DNA of 64,000 nucleotides from positions 704,501-768,500 of the forward strand of contig JAKNDB010000068.1 of NCBI GenBank assembly GCA_024305405.1, in the 5' to 3' direction. The stretch comes from Dirofilaria immitis (Eukaryota > Nematoda > Chromadorea > Rhabditida > Onchocercidae). This document shows, one piece after another, positions 13,418-27,763 of this stretch; the stretch's first letter is position 1; each line of letters opens with the position of its first letter. A program made the translations under genes and the position numbers. The notes below the pieces were generated by a model that was not told the origin of the DNA, searched no databases, and saw only the letters and a list, made by a program, of their open reading frames with translations.

Positions 13418-15299
13418 TCATGGATGATCTTTGAATGCTTTGTAAAATGTTTGAACATAGGTGAAAATACATTTCCAATCCGGTTGATCACCCATCAATA
13501 GCATATCATCCACTTCAAGTAACGGTACGATGCCGTTTTGTCTGCAAATTTTATATCCCATTATTCCTAAAATTTTTACCTACAAAATCGAAATATACTT
13601 TAGAGTTAAAAATAATTCAAATAGCTTGGAAATTATAAAATTTGCACTCTCTAAAACTATTGCCATAAAAAAAAAGTTTGCTAATTAACTTACATTCATT
13701 AAATGCTATACAAAATTGTTCATTTGAAATAAATTAAATTTAAATAAAAAAAAAAAACCTTAAACATAAGCATTAAATGAAATAAATAAATTTTTGAGAA
13801 ATTTATTATAAAATAACTTACTCAGCCACCTTAAATGCTAATTCTAAATTTTCTCGTCGATTTCGTGAATCCAACATGTTGAAATCAAATGAATCTGGTA
13901 CAAATCGATGTATCAATGCACAAAATGCTATACCATCAGCCCAACATGATGAAAAATTTGTTATTTCAATCTTCAAAAAAAAAAAAAAAAGAAAAATTTC
14001 TTTCATACTAACAAAAATTTCGATTGAGTAAAGAAAAATAAATAAAACAAATATAAACTATTGAATTATTATAATTCTACCAGGCAAATATCATCATATT
14101 TATATTTGATTGAAATTGTTAGCTAATAATTAAATTTTGATGATACAGTAATCTCGTATAATTAAATCGTACAATATAAAAGTAAGACACAGTAATCTTG
14201 TATATTTAAATAATACAGTATAAAAGTAATAAATTATTTGAAGAATTTTGGCAAATTTTTTTTTAAATTTAATTATTTTTGTGATACTTACAGGATAATT
14301 TTGTAATTTAATTTGACACCATTGCAAAGAGCATTTTTATGGATGATGGATTGAATGATCGTATAGGTTGAGATTGACTGAAATTGATTAAGTTATACTT
14401 TTTTTTTTTCATTGAAACTAATTTTGAAGAACTGATAGATTTAAATATATAATGATTATAAAGTTTGATTATGATTATGGATTTAAATGTAATAATTATA
14501 TCTATTATCGTTATCGTAGCAATTATTATTGTTATCATGCATCATTATTCAATTATTGATGCGAAATACTATGAAGAATTTTCATCATAATTATAATGGC
14601 GGTATCAGTAAAAATGATAAAAATAATGATTAAGTTATTCTTGTATTAATATTTTATTTGGAATGGATTTGAAAGGAATTATTTTATAATACTGCTTTCA
14701 ATAAATCTCCAATAAAATAAATCTAATACATTAATTATTAATTAACTTTATCAATTAAATATTTTGATAATAAAGAGTTGCATATCATCACTATCATCGT
14801 GTTATCATTCCAATCATTCAATTTTTTCTTAATTTTATGCTTATTTTCAACTTCTTTCACATATGCTGCAAAATGATTAATCATGGTAAAATAATTGCTT
14901 TATTTTTTAAATAAATTGAAATTTGTTATCAGAAAAAGAATTGCTATGATGCGTAATAGTTTAGTAATTAATTTAAAAAGAAAAAAGAAAATTTAATCAA
15001 ACAGCATCAAATGTCATCCAAATGTTTGATAAGTAAAGCAATTTTTTTTCTTGTTATCAGTAGCAGAAAATTAAACTGAAATGATTCATTCATTTGTTGA
15101 TTTGTGATAAAAATTAAATTTTGTTAAAAATTTTGCCAACAATTAAACTTATTATTTTTAGCATTAAACATATGTTAGCTAATGTAAAGATACCAAAATT
15201 ATGCATTTGAAGAGTTGGCAAAAAAAAACAAACAAACTTTGCTCGATGCATTTGATCCATCTGCTTGAAAACATTAACTTTCGACATTTTATCGCTTAT
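13418..15299 (-). CDS. Calponin-homology domain protein, smoothelin/cytospin type, 3' exons
   Basis: Minus-strand exons are 15299-15238, 14377-14292, 13970-13822 and 13541-13418 (stop TGA at 13418-13420). Together they encode the C-terminal single CH domain of an actin-binding smoothelin/cytospin-like protein. Visible landmarks are LQWCQIKLQNYP (helix A), the core NFSSCWADGIAFCALIHRF, the NRRENLELAF helix, and the end motif PDWKCIFTYVQTFYKAF; the protein ends soon after. Acceptors are GTTGCAG, ATTTCAG, TTTGAAG and TTTGCAG; donors are GTTTGT and two GTAAGT. Phases are 2, 0 and 2. Exon 14377-14292 is 86 nt, but phase demands 88. An A5 run and a T3 run would each need one more base to join SSIK to NALLQWCQ. 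So either the gene carries two one-base losses or the assembly undercalls homopolymers. Upstream exons must exist; weak candidates lie at 27.7-29.9 kb. Confidence 0.8.
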
Positions 15300-18159
15300 C
15301 TGCAACATATGATAAATGAATATAAAAGATATTTAAGCATGCAATAAATTTAATTTAATTAATTTCAATCGAATTATTCAATTCAAATTAAAAGTTATTT
15401 TCACATTAATTTATATTGCTAATTCAATTTAAAAACTTCTTTTTCACTCAAATTTTATTTTCAATTTTTCGATTTTATTTTTTTGAATTTCAAATACATA
15501 AAAATAATTACACTTCAAAACTAAGGTTTTTCTCTTTTTTTTAAAACAAATTTTTAAAATTAATTTATATAAATCAATAAATAAATGCAATATGATTATA
15601 TTTATATTTATAAAAGATAAATAGTTCTATACATATATCTAAAATTTTGTTGAAACTCTCAAAAGTTTTTTTTCATCTCTTACTGATTGCTAAATTTAAT
15701 TTCAACGACGTATTAAAAAGTAATTAAGAAATAGGCATAAATTTTTAATTTGTATATGTCTATTGTAATATAACTGTACAGTATAAAAATATATGAGGAA
15801 TATTTACAGTAATTAATGATAGTAGTTCATACTGTATCTGCGCAAAATATACACTAATCTTTAAATGAATCAAAGGAATTAAAATTATTTTAACATCGAT
15901 GTTCGATTTATGATTTGTTTTCAGTTTATCAATCACAACATAAATATGTATATTTTATTTGAAAATTTGTCATTATTTGTTTCATCATTTACTTATCTTT
16001 CTAAATTATACAAAATATTATTGGGTTTTTTATTTCGACATAATTCTAAAATTTGTAAATATCCTTTGATAAAATTTGTTAAATTATCTGATAATATGAC
16101 ATGAAATGATAAAAGGATTATTCAAACAATTGTATGATGAAAAATACTATTTGGATTAAAAAAGTTATCAGAAAAAAAGTATGCATATTTCTGAGAAATC
16201 GATTGATCAATTTGATTATAAGAAAGTTTAAAATGATAAGCATCGTAATCACCAAACGAATTATTTTGATAAATTTTAGCGAATGAAGTAAGCATATGTC
16301 AAATTTAAAAGTTAAAAATGATGATGACAGAAAAAAGAATTTATCAGATTCATCATCAATCAATTATCATACTCTTGTCATTATTATTTATCAATTTTTA
16401 TTAGCAAAAATGAAATGGTTATTTTTTTTGCAATAATTGATTCGCCTACTGTATATAATTGATTGAAATGATAATTAAACTTTTTAATCAAATTGGGAAG
16501 CAATATTTTTGCATGGAAATTTTAATTTTATTACAATTACATTTAACTTATCAGATATTTACGAAATATAACAATAACAAAATAAGATAGGTCTTTTCGA
16601 GAATTTATTTTGATTAGAAGATTAAAAATTATTTTAAACAAACTTAACGAATTAATATTTCGTTTTTTTCCATACTGAAATTTACAAATTTATCAACTAC
16701 TTTTTTTTAAAGCTTATCACATTTTATCTATTTTGCATTTTTGCTCATAGTTTATCAGTTCAAAAATTATTTAATAATTGAGCAGAAGTTTTCAAAAAAA
16801 AAAAAAAAGGAAAGAAAAGATTTCCTATGATAATGATATTTTCTGGAAAAAAACAAAATGTTGAAATAATTTTAGGCTTTTGTGTTTTGGAAAGAAAAAA
16901 ATTTCATCACTTGAAAATTCTAATTAATTAAAACTTGAAATATATTTATTTTTAATTTAATATTATTCTATCTATTAACAAAAAAAATCAGCAAAACTTT
17001 CAATGCAACTTATTTGATAGTAATATAATAATATATGCATGATAATGATATGATAACCGTAATATAATAATAGATTATAATATTATTTGTTTCAATTTAT
17101 TTTTGCATTTATTTATCTTATCTACTCAATTATTTATTTTTTTATTCTATTATTCGTTTAAATCTATTTTGACTTATTTTAATATCACAATTTATTTCAA
17201 ATTTATCACTTGATAAAATAGAAATATAAACAATCAAAGTAATAATAAATAATTTTTAAAAAAAAAAGACGAAACAGAAGTTATGCAAAAAAAAAAAAGA
17301 AGAAATGAAATAGAGCGAAGGAGAGAGAGAAAGAGAAAGAAAGGAAGAGATGGATGATGATTGAATTTTGTTATCAGTGATATCATATTTACGATGATGC
17401 TATTCTCTCTTCCTCATATGTTAATTATTACAATTTCCGTTAACAGTTTAACAATACAACGACTAACAAACAGCATATCATTCAATGAAATATTTCTAAG
17501 CTAACTAGGTATAGAAATGATAATATATCATTATGCTTAAATTACTAATTTTATAAATTTGATTTATTCTTTTTATCTTCATTTTTCTATAAATCTATAA
17601 TTTGCTGTGATAATTTTGATAACAAATGGCTATCATTCATATGCTAATTTACAGTCATTTTTTCTTCATCATTTATGCTAATGTTTTACTTATTTTATTT
17701 CGTAAAAAAATTTTTTTATTTATTTCCAATTTATTATGATTTTGAGAATATATCCGTTCATTGATTAATTATATTTTTAGCGTTTATCACATTTGTTACT
17801 TTTAACAAAACAATTTTTTTGTTAAAGATAAAAATTGAAAAATTTTTAAATTTCTACGGAAATAATATTAGTGCAAATTTTATGAACATAATTATTAATT
17901 GCTTTCGTATCATAATTAATTAAATTTCAAACAAAAATTATTAAATTCAAAAAATTTCATATTTAATATTGGAATTTAAATATTTCGTATTCAAATAATA
18001 TATTAAGTTAATTATTGTGAATATAAAAAGAATTAAAAATTTTTACAAGGAAAGAAAATCAAAGATTGCAAAATTTTATAATTAAAATTATTCAAAATAT
18101 AAATGCTCTGATATGATTTGCAGAAATAATAATTGAAAATAAAGAAAATATAATAACAT

Positions 18160-18784
18160 TAATAATAATAATAATAATAGGTAGTGATAATAATAATAGA
18201 TAGTGATAATAATAATAGATAGCGATAACAATAATAGATAGTGATAATAATGATAGATAGTTATAACAATAATAGATAGTGATAATAATAATAGATAGTG
18301 ATAATAATAATAGATAGTTATAACAATAATAGATAGTGATAATAATAATAGATAGTAATAATAATAATAGATAATAATAATAGATAGTGATAATAATAAT
18401 AGATAGTGATAATAATAATAGATAGTGATAATAATAATAATAGATAGTGATAATAATAATAATAATAGATAGTGATAATAATAATAGATAGTGATAATAA
18501 TAATAGTAGATAGTGATAATAATAATAATAGATAGTGATAATAATAATAGATAGTGATAATAATAATAATAGATAGTGATAATAATAATAATAGATAGTG
18601 ATAATAATAATAGATAGTGATAATAATAATAATAGATAGTGATAATAATAATAATAGATTGTGATAATAATAATAATAATAATAGATAGTGATAATAATA
18701 ATGATAGATAGTGATAATGATATTAGATAGTGATAATGATAATAGATAGTGATGATGATAATAGATAGTGATGATAATAATAAT
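18160..18784. repeat. Minisatellite, 16-25 bp unit, about 30 copies
   Basis: The core unit is GATAATAATAATAGATAGT. The number of ATA triplets per unit varies, giving lengths of about 16-25 bp, and some units carry AACA or ATGA variants. The array spans about 625 bp and ends in GATGAT-rich variants. Variants cluster at the two ends while the centre is homogeneous, as expected from slippage or unequal exchange. Confidence 0.97.
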
Positions 18785-19503
18785 CGTTTTAAAAAAATAT
18801 TTGTTAAAATTGGAAATGACTGTTGAAATTGATTAATGCGAATATACTACTATTATTACTACAACTAACTAACATAAATAATAACAAAATTCTTTATCGT
18901 TCGCATCTTTAACTATTGCGAAATAAATCATATTTGCGAAAGGCAAAATGTAAATAAAATGACGATGATAACAACAACAACAATAACGACGACTGTTACT
19001 AGTAGCTATGCTACATAAATTACTTTACACATTATAAGTAAACATATTTAGTAAACAAAATCTCATTATTGATTTTAAACTTTAGCATATACATATACAT
19101 ATAAAGTGTATATTACTGTAATAGAAGAAAGTAGACGAATTTTAACATAAAATTTAATATCGAATTCTAATTATTTAATTGGATTATTGATTAGTTGATT
19201 ATTTGAATTTTTAGATCTAAATTAAAATTTTTGAAAAACGAAAATAAATATGTGAATAGAATGGTATAAGCAACTGATAAGATAAGATAAGGAAAGGAAA
19301 GGAATAATATTACAAATTTCATCTGAAGTCAAGACTGAAAAGTAAAATGAACAGCTGTTCAAGTTTTATAAATTACAATTAACGGTAAGCCTGGATCAGT
19401 TGGATGTAATGGTAAAATAGGAATGTTGAAAAAGAGGAAGAGAAGAAGATAAGATTGAAGTTTAAACTAAAGCTTAATCATATCAGCAAAAACAATAAAA
19501 ATA

Positions 19504-19587
19504 ACTAATAACAACAACAACAACAACAATAACTGCAAACTATACTAATAACAACAACAACAACAACAACAATAACTGCAAACTATT
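19504..19587. repeat. Two tandem units of about 41 bp with an (AAC)n core
   Basis: Each unit is ACTAATAACAAC...AATAACTGCAAACTAT. The second copy has one extra AAC triplet. Confidence 0.85.
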
Positions 19588-22500
19588 AATAATCAAAAAT
19601 TTGCAATGTAAAATTTTTGAAAATAAAATAGAAATTAATTAATTTTTATCTTTCTTAAAATAAAATAAAAATTTTTTGATGAAATAAATGCTAACTTAGT
19701 GATTGTATATTTTTTTTTTAATAAAATTGGCAAAATAAAATTAACAAAAAAAAAAGAAATTAAATTAGAAATACATAAATTTCTTATTTGTCCTTTTTTT
19801 TTAATTTCAGATTTTATTTTTCAAATCGTATGATTCAATTAGATGAAGCAAAAAAATGGAAAAAAATAAAGAAAATGAAATGGGGAAGTTGAAAAAAAGG
19901 AAATAACGGATAGAATTTCATATCTGTATGATTTTTATCATGAAATTTGACCGATACATGTTATATATATATATTATCATATCATTGGCAAAAGATATGA
20001 TTCGAAGTTTTAAATTTCAAAATGAATTAAATATCTATGTATGCATGCATATATGTAGGATGCTTATCGATATACTAAAAATATGTTTATTTCAAAATAT
20101 CAAACAAAAACATAATATTCTAACTAAATTTTAATTTTTAGGAAAGTTGTAAAAAAAAAGGGGAAAAAGAAGAATGTAATGTGAATTGGTAAATAAATGA
20201 ATCGATTGATAAAGTTTTTTTTTAAAACTAGTTTATGTGGATTCGTTCTTAAGTTTTATTACAAAATATTCCATAAATTATTATTACTTTTAAAATTGTT
20301 GATCTTTAATTTCCTGCTAATTAAACAATAATTAATTCATCGTTTATTCTCTGGAACTTCTACTATACATATATACGTATACTTTAATGATTATTTAATA
20401 AGAAATTAATAATGATAAGGAATTAATAATGGCATAATTTAAATTATTTCGGTCAAAATATATTCCATTATTTGCTACTCTTTCGCCTTTCGAGCTTATT
20501 CAAACTTTTATTGAAGCAATTTGCAATGATGCAATTATTCGGATGAATTCAATTTTAATTTTAAAAAAATATAAGCAACAAAAAGTAAAAGGAAAAAAGT
20601 ATTACAGAAAAAAATTTCTTTCTTCACTGATAATTAATTAATTTCACATTTGACTAAATTCTTTCGTCGATATACAGTAATTAAGTAATCAATTTCAGAT
20701 TTAACGAAAAAAAGGTGATTGAAAATATATAACATTATTGAATATCATTTGTTAATAATTTATATCATATAAATTGATATTATATGTTGTATAATATTTG
20801 AATTGATATATATTATTTCGAATTATACATTTATTAATAGGTATTGATTTAATTTATATGCATTGATTTGAATCAAATATCGTATTGATATGAATTAACA
20901 ACAGATTGTTATATAGCTGGTTGCTTAAAGTGACAATTTTTGTGATTGATAAGAAATGATAAAATTTATGAAATATTAGAATGATATAATAGAGATTATA
21001 AAACAAACTAGAAGTATATCATCGTTAAACTTACATCGACAAATAATTCTCTCGAACCTGATTTTTCGTTAAAAGTATTGAGCAAAACGGTGATAACGAT
21101 AATGATAGCGAATGTTTGATGATGATAAAAAACTATGCCGATATAAATGAGAAAACATTTTTTTATTTTTTTCAAATAATTTCACTATTTTCATTCTGCG
21201 TTTAAATTTATCTAATATTAGATAAAATTTTAAAAATAAATTTCATTCAAGCAAGATTGATGAATGAATATTATTAAATGATAAGTTGCAAAATGATATT
21301 TATCATCAACTAAATAAGCATTTAATCACATATCTGGTGATAACAATAATAATAATAATAAATTGAACGAAAAATTATATATTATCATTCATAATATAGC
21401 ATAATAAAAGTTTAAACTCAAAATTAGTCTAATTAAACTAATTAATTTATGATGCAAGTTGGATTTCTTAAATTTTCCAAATTTGTAAATTATTTTATTG
21501 AAAATTTTTTTTTTTAGGTTTTGCTGATAATGTTATCATGCCTTCTTACGCCTTTTTATTTTCAAATAATATTCAAACTTTGCTATTTTTTTTTTTAGAT
21601 AAAGGCGAATCAAATTAATTATTACATGGAATATATTTGGCTTATTTTTAAAACTTTTTGCAACAAAATCGTTGAATTTAAAAAATGCTAAGAACTTTAA
21701 TTTCAAATTTTATGAAATATTTCCTCAATGATTTCAAATGAATTGGAAGCGATAAATTGTTATAATTATGATTGAACTAAAAAGTTTTGTTGCAAAAAGA
21801 AAAAAAAGGCAATGAAAATAATTTATCAAAATATTGACAATTATAAAAAAGCAAAAGTATGCATTGATAAAATTATCATATCGATTAAAAATGGAATAAA
21901 TTTAATTTATTTGAGAAGAAAAAAAAGCAAAAATTTTTTTGCTATTATTGTTATCAATTATAAAACTTATTATTTGTTAGATATGCAAATAATCATCGAT
22001 TAATCATCATCATTTAGCTTAATCGATGCTCAAATTTTAACTTTTAAAGTTTAAATTATGCAAAATTTTTGCCAAAAGTTTTCGCAAGCCTAAATTGGCT
22101 GCTATTTTGCTCCTGCTAAATAAATATGTAATTACAATTATTATTATTATTCTAATTTTTTTATTCATTTTTGTCAATAATTTTTGATTTGTTTACATAA
22201 ATTTGTTTATTCTAAAAAGAAAAGAAAAAAATAAGAAAAAAATTTTTTTGATTACTTTGAATTAAAAAAAATTAAGCATTGATTAAATTTCAAATTTAAA
22301 AAAAAAATTATGCGATCGAAAATTTTTCGAAATTAATTCCTTTTTTTCTGAGAAATTCTAATAATTCTAATATGATAAGATAAAATTTAATATTTCTATA
22401 TTCATAATGTCTTTTTTTTTTCTTTATTAAAAATTAAAATTATAAAAAAAATAATAATTATTTTTAATAAACGAATAAAATCAAATCATAAATAAACTGT

Positions 22501-22540
22501 GTATGTTAATGAATTTTCTATAGAAAATTCATTAACATAC
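22501..22540. repeat. Perfect 40-bp palindrome
   Basis: The sequence equals its own reverse complement over 40 bp with no spacer: the left half is GTATGTTAATGAATTTTCTA and the right half is its exact complement. The flanking bases (T on both sides) break the symmetry. It is non-coding. Confidence 0.95.
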
Positions 22541-23065
22541 TGATATGATAATAATCTATGTATACATTAATGAATGATAAACAATGAGCTTTTGAAAATA
22601 ATATCCAATCATCATCACGCTTCTTCTCGTTTCTCAAAATAAAATATTTGACATTAATAACTTGGAAATGCTCAATGATATATTAGTGAAGAATTTGAGA
22701 AAAAAAAAAAACTCGGATTACAAAAATCTTGATTATTGGTATTGATTTTTTCAAAAAAAAAAGATTTATCAAAGCATTACTGATATGATAAATAATCATT
22801 TAGTATATGATTTTAATAAATCAGAAATAATCAAGAAGATAAAAGTATCACATTACGATGATATCTTTTTTTCAACAAATTAAACCCTTTTTCTAAAATC
22901 GATAAAATATCATCTAATTTAGAATAAATAATTCGTATGGATAAGATTTTTTTACTAAATGATATAAATGTATTTTCAATTGAATCGATTGAAAATTATA
23001 AATTCAATTTTATCATTTTTCATTTGCTTTTTTCTTAGGCAAAATTTGAGATGAAATGTATTTCT

Positions 23066-23190
23066 CAATTTTAATTATCAAATTAATTGATCGAAATTAT
23101 GCAATATTTTGATTCATACTCCTACATTAATTTTGATTATCAAATTAATTTACCGCAATTACGCAATGTTTTGATTTATACTCTTACATT
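23066..23190. repeat. Diverged 62-bp tandem duplication
   Basis: Two adjacent units share TTATCAAATTAATT...TGCAAT or CGCAAT...TTTTGATT and end near CTACATTA or CTTACATTA. They differ at about ten positions. Confidence 0.75.
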
Positions 23191-24483
23191 ATATAGATAA
23201 TATCATTAAATTATAATAATTTATTTTGAAATTATTATCACAATTATATGAAAATAATAAAGAAAAGATTGAAGCATATGATAAAAGAAGAACGAAGCAA
23301 AAAAGTGATTTCTAAAATAATAAAAATATTATATCAAATTGTTGATCAACTATTTGATGCAATAGACTGCAAAAATGAATCGATTAATTTTAATGAAAAT
23401 ATTAGAAATTATATTCAATAGAAAAATACATATATATAAATTAATTGATAGGATAATTATTGTTATATTATTGATATAAAAAAAAGTAAATAATATATAT
23501 GGCACGAATAAATATTAATAATTATTTTTAAAAAAGTTTTATTTATTCATTTAAAGAAAAGAAAAAAGACCAATTTGAGAATGAATTCAATTTTTTATAA
23601 TCTGATGATGAATAGTAATGATTAAAATGGAATAAATGATAATTTTAAAAATTCTCTTTTTCATCAACAATTTCTCGAATAATTAATTCCTAAAATTCAT
23701 TATTGCAAAAAAGAGAGGAAAAAGAAAAAGTAAATCTAAAAAAAAAAAGAAACAAATATTTTTGCATCAATTTTATTAAATAATTAATTAATACTAACGA
23801 ATGCAAATTATAATTAATGCATGCATAAAGGATGTAATATTTTTATGAGACATTTCAAATTTCGATTAATTTTAGGATTGAAAAAGTATTTATTTTGAGA
23901 ATTTTTTAAATAATAGGAAGGAAATCTTTGATTGTTTTTAGCTCAAATTAAGTTTTAAACTTATGCAATATTATTTACTTCAATAATTGATTTCAATTCG
24001 ATTGATACTTTATTCATGTCCTATTGATCACCATCATATATCGACATTCTTAAATAAAAAATACAGGAAACATGAAATTTAATTAATTACATAAATCTAA
24101 AATTCACTATGATTAATGCTAAAAATTATGCTAAAAAATTTCATAGTGAAAAAAAAAACATAATTCAATTTTAATTATGACAAATGCTAACATACGTATA
24201 TATATTTATTAAAATTGAAATAAATAAGCAAAAAATTTTTCTTTTTTTCAAAATTCATATATTTCAATCTCATGCAAATTTTATTCCATCATTTTTAGGC
24301 AAAATCAATTTATTTATTTAAACTTTTATTGCATTTTAATAATTTAAAATTAATAATTCGAATTTATCAATTTCGCAATTTTTTTAGTTTTATCTTTTAT
24401 TTTATAAAATATCATTTTGTTTCTTTTTTTCTCTTCTTAGTGCTTTCATTTCAATTGAATCGTTGACATTTTCTTCATTGACG

Positions 24484-26194
24484 TGATATTATTTAGTATG
24501 AATTTTTCAAATTATTCTATTTTAAATGTTATAAAAAAATTATTGAATTGCAAGTTTTATATTAATATTTATTAATTTTTATTGAAAAAATTTTAGTTCT
24601 AATTTCTTATATAATTCATTAACAAAACGAAAGAAAAAAGCAGACGGAAATATATGAAATATTTCGTTTTCGTCAAATGTATTTATAATAGTATTGTAAT
24701 GATTCATGATAACATCAAAATATGCGGTTATTGCAGCCAGTTTTGGCATAGATTTCAGCTAATTTAGAGCTATAATAAAATATACTCATCGATAATCCTT
24801 TATACACTTATTTGTTAGAAAAAAAGGAAAGACTACTGTAACAGGTAAGTAACACATACAGTATCCATTAAGTCTGCAGCAGGCACGGTATCCATCAATG
24901 ACTGCTGGATATTTGTTGGGAAAAGAAACATTTATTTTCCATAATTCATAATTCATTTTAAAATTATGATAATCAATAAATTCAGCAATAACAATTTATC
25001 AAACAACAAACAACAACTTATCAATGACTTTTGAATTGATAAGAAATGAATGAGAAAGATGGATTATAAAAATATTTTTTATCAATTTATCAATAATTTT
25101 CTAATTTCTCATTTCATTTCTAACATTTTAATTTAATTCATTAAGAAATTTCGTAATTTTATTTTTTTACGAATAAAAGAATATAATCAAAAATACATAA
25201 AAGATATCTTATCATTGTTGAATATAAAGATTGGACGAAAAAAATAAAGGAAAAGGAAAAAATTCATTAAATAATAATTTTTGTCCTCAATTTGGGAAAT
25301 TGTAAAATTGGAAATGAATTGTTGGATTGAAATTGAAATATTATAAATTGAAGTTGGAAATAAAAAAGGAAACGAAATTATTTGTCATCTAGTTTCTATA
25401 ACTAATAATCTATGCAAAAGCAATTAAATATATATATGTATGTGTTTATATCGATGTATGTAAAATTATCATCAGAATTTACAAAAAAAAAAAAGAAGAA
25501 AAAAACAAGTTTTCAAAGTTCGATAAAGATGGGACAAGTTTCTTAATAGTATATGTATCGTCCCTTTTTCAAAAAATTTAATCGTTCAATTCCTTAATTT
25601 ATTTTTTTCTTTTGATTGACTATAAAATATGAGATATATAAAATTATGCATATTTTTAATGAAAAAAAAGATGTGGATTAATTTTTGGCTTAAATTAAAT
25701 ATTCATTTTAGATTAATTAAATTAATAGCCTTCAAATTCAGAAGGATAATTGAATTATTAAATTGTTAACGTAATAGAACTGTTTTTAACAACTAAAAAT
25801 GAAAACTAAATGTCTTATTTTTCAAAATATTCAGACAAAACAAATGAACTGCAATTATTAATTAATAACATCTGCGATGACGATGTTTATCAATTATAAA
25901 TCATTCCAAAATTAATTCGTCTGATAACATTTATGAATAAAATATCCTAAAGAATTTTCCATATAAAAAGAAAAAGGAAAATAAGCATATTTTTGCTAAG
26001 AATATTTTACGAAGACACATAATAAAATGCCTATTCATAAAATAAATTTTATTATTTAACTGATATAAATTATATTGCTCTACCGTATTTATCAGTATGA
26101 TGTTTTGATTAATAATTATCATAAATTTTAGTAGAATTAATCATAAGGCGATATCATCAATTAGAATTTATCTCAAAAAAAAAAGGAAAAGAAC
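24484..26194 (+). repeat. Left arm of a 1.7-kb inverted repeat
   Basis: This 1.71-kb block is the reverse complement of 32785-34498. Identity is high along its length, with scattered substitutions and small indels in homopolymers. The arm ends abruptly at GAAAAGAAC (26194). Within the arm the segment 24850-24925 has a locally higher GC content and the motif GTATCCAT twice, but no supportable exon. The spacer of 6.6 kb contains the bacterial-derived insert. Confidence 0.93.
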
Positions 26195-27763
26195 CTCCAT
26201 GCATAATAAGAAATAATAAAAAAATAACAGCATTCATTCAAAATATGAGATTTCAAAAATTCAAATAAAAAAATTATGATTTATTTAACTGATATAAATA
26301 TTTAAACCAACAATTAAAAATTGTTAGCAAGTTTTTGAGAAAAAGAAATTTTTAATCAAAATTTGAAATGGTTTAAAATTAAAATGAAGAAATGAGCGGA
26401 TAAGAAATGAGTAGGAAAAAAAGATAAAAAAATAATAAAATCGACAAATGAAGTAAAACGGAAATGTTTTTCATTTTAATTACTTTGCATCATATTTGTT
26501 GCTAAAATTTTTATGGCAACAATTTTATCGAAAAAAATTAAACGGAATAAATAAAGGAGAAAAATTAGGTACGCCAACATTAATTGATATTTTTTTTAGT
26601 GCATGCGAAAAATTAACTCTTTTAAATACATCAACAATTAAAATTCATGAGAACAGTAAAAAAAAAAAACGAATGAAATAAAATTTTTATTACTAAAATG
26701 AAAAAATTTTTATTTCGAAATTTAATTTTTTATTTCATTTCATCGATTTATTTCAATCAATTTCCTTCTTTTTTTTATTAAAATAATTAAATTTTTTTAA
26801 TCATTGATAAAAATCAGAAGACGAAAGAAGGAAATATTATTATGAAGCGGTTTAGCATATAAACATAACGAATGAAAGTGATTATCGATATAATCAACTA
26901 ATAATTTTTAATCCATTAATTTCACATCACAATCTTGGTAAAGTAAAAATGACCTTTCAAAAGTTATTATTCGAAGGGTAGAAAAAAGGAGAAAATTAGA
27001 CTTACTGATAAAATAATCAAAATTACTTGATAACAATGCGTCGTATCTGATTATTTTGCTATGTGCTATGTAATCGAAAGGAAATTGTTAAAATTTTTGA
27101 AAATTATTTAGCAAAAGTAAATTAAATCTTTAAATAAAAGACTATGAAAAAAATTAAACTTTCGATAAATTTTTCTCGAAATAGATGAAATCTTCTAAAA
27201 TGAATAATTAATTGATTAAATGATATACCATCGAAAAGATTTATCATTGCGAAAAAAAAATCATTTCTAATAAATCATTTTTGTGTCAATGGATAATCTT
27301 TTTCTTATCATTTCTAATAATTGCTATCATTTGCTTATCTTTGTTATTTTTTCACTTTTTATTTCTTTCATCACTTTTGATTTAATGAATAATTCGGTTT
27401 TTAATGCTAAGCATTAATCAGTAGGCAGTGATTAGATAAAATAATTTTTTAAAATTCACCATAATTTGAATTTTCTACCTTTTTTCTTACTTAAGAAAAA
27501 AAAGTTTAATTAATCAAAATATGATAATCGGAAATGAGTATTTAATGATAATAATTATTATTTAAAAATAAATATGAAGCAAATCAATAATTATGATCAT
27601 TATTTTCATCCAAAAAAAACTTTTTCCTCTAATATGAAAAAGCTGATATAATGGTAAATATCAGATGAGATGACTATGTTTGCTAGTAGTTGCCGAATTT
27701 TTCACTTTAATGATATGATAAACCGGTAATTGTGTTAAAATTTGCTAAACTAATGATATAAAC

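Larger units (their letters stand above)
15300..24483. other. Long non-coding region with a large minisatellite
   Basis: About 9.2 kb without a convincing exon. It may be an intron of the CH-domain gene or intergenic DNA. It contains the GATAATAATAATAGATAGT minisatellite, AAC-rich tandem units at 19.5 kb, a 40-bp palindrome at 22501 and a 62-bp tandem duplication near 23.1 kb. Predicted ORFs are low-complexity. Confidence 0.45.

Noticed and set aside
24850..24925. GC-richer patch in the inverted repeat arm with GTATCCAT twice
   Set aside because: Stops occur in all frames, and no paired splice sites were found.
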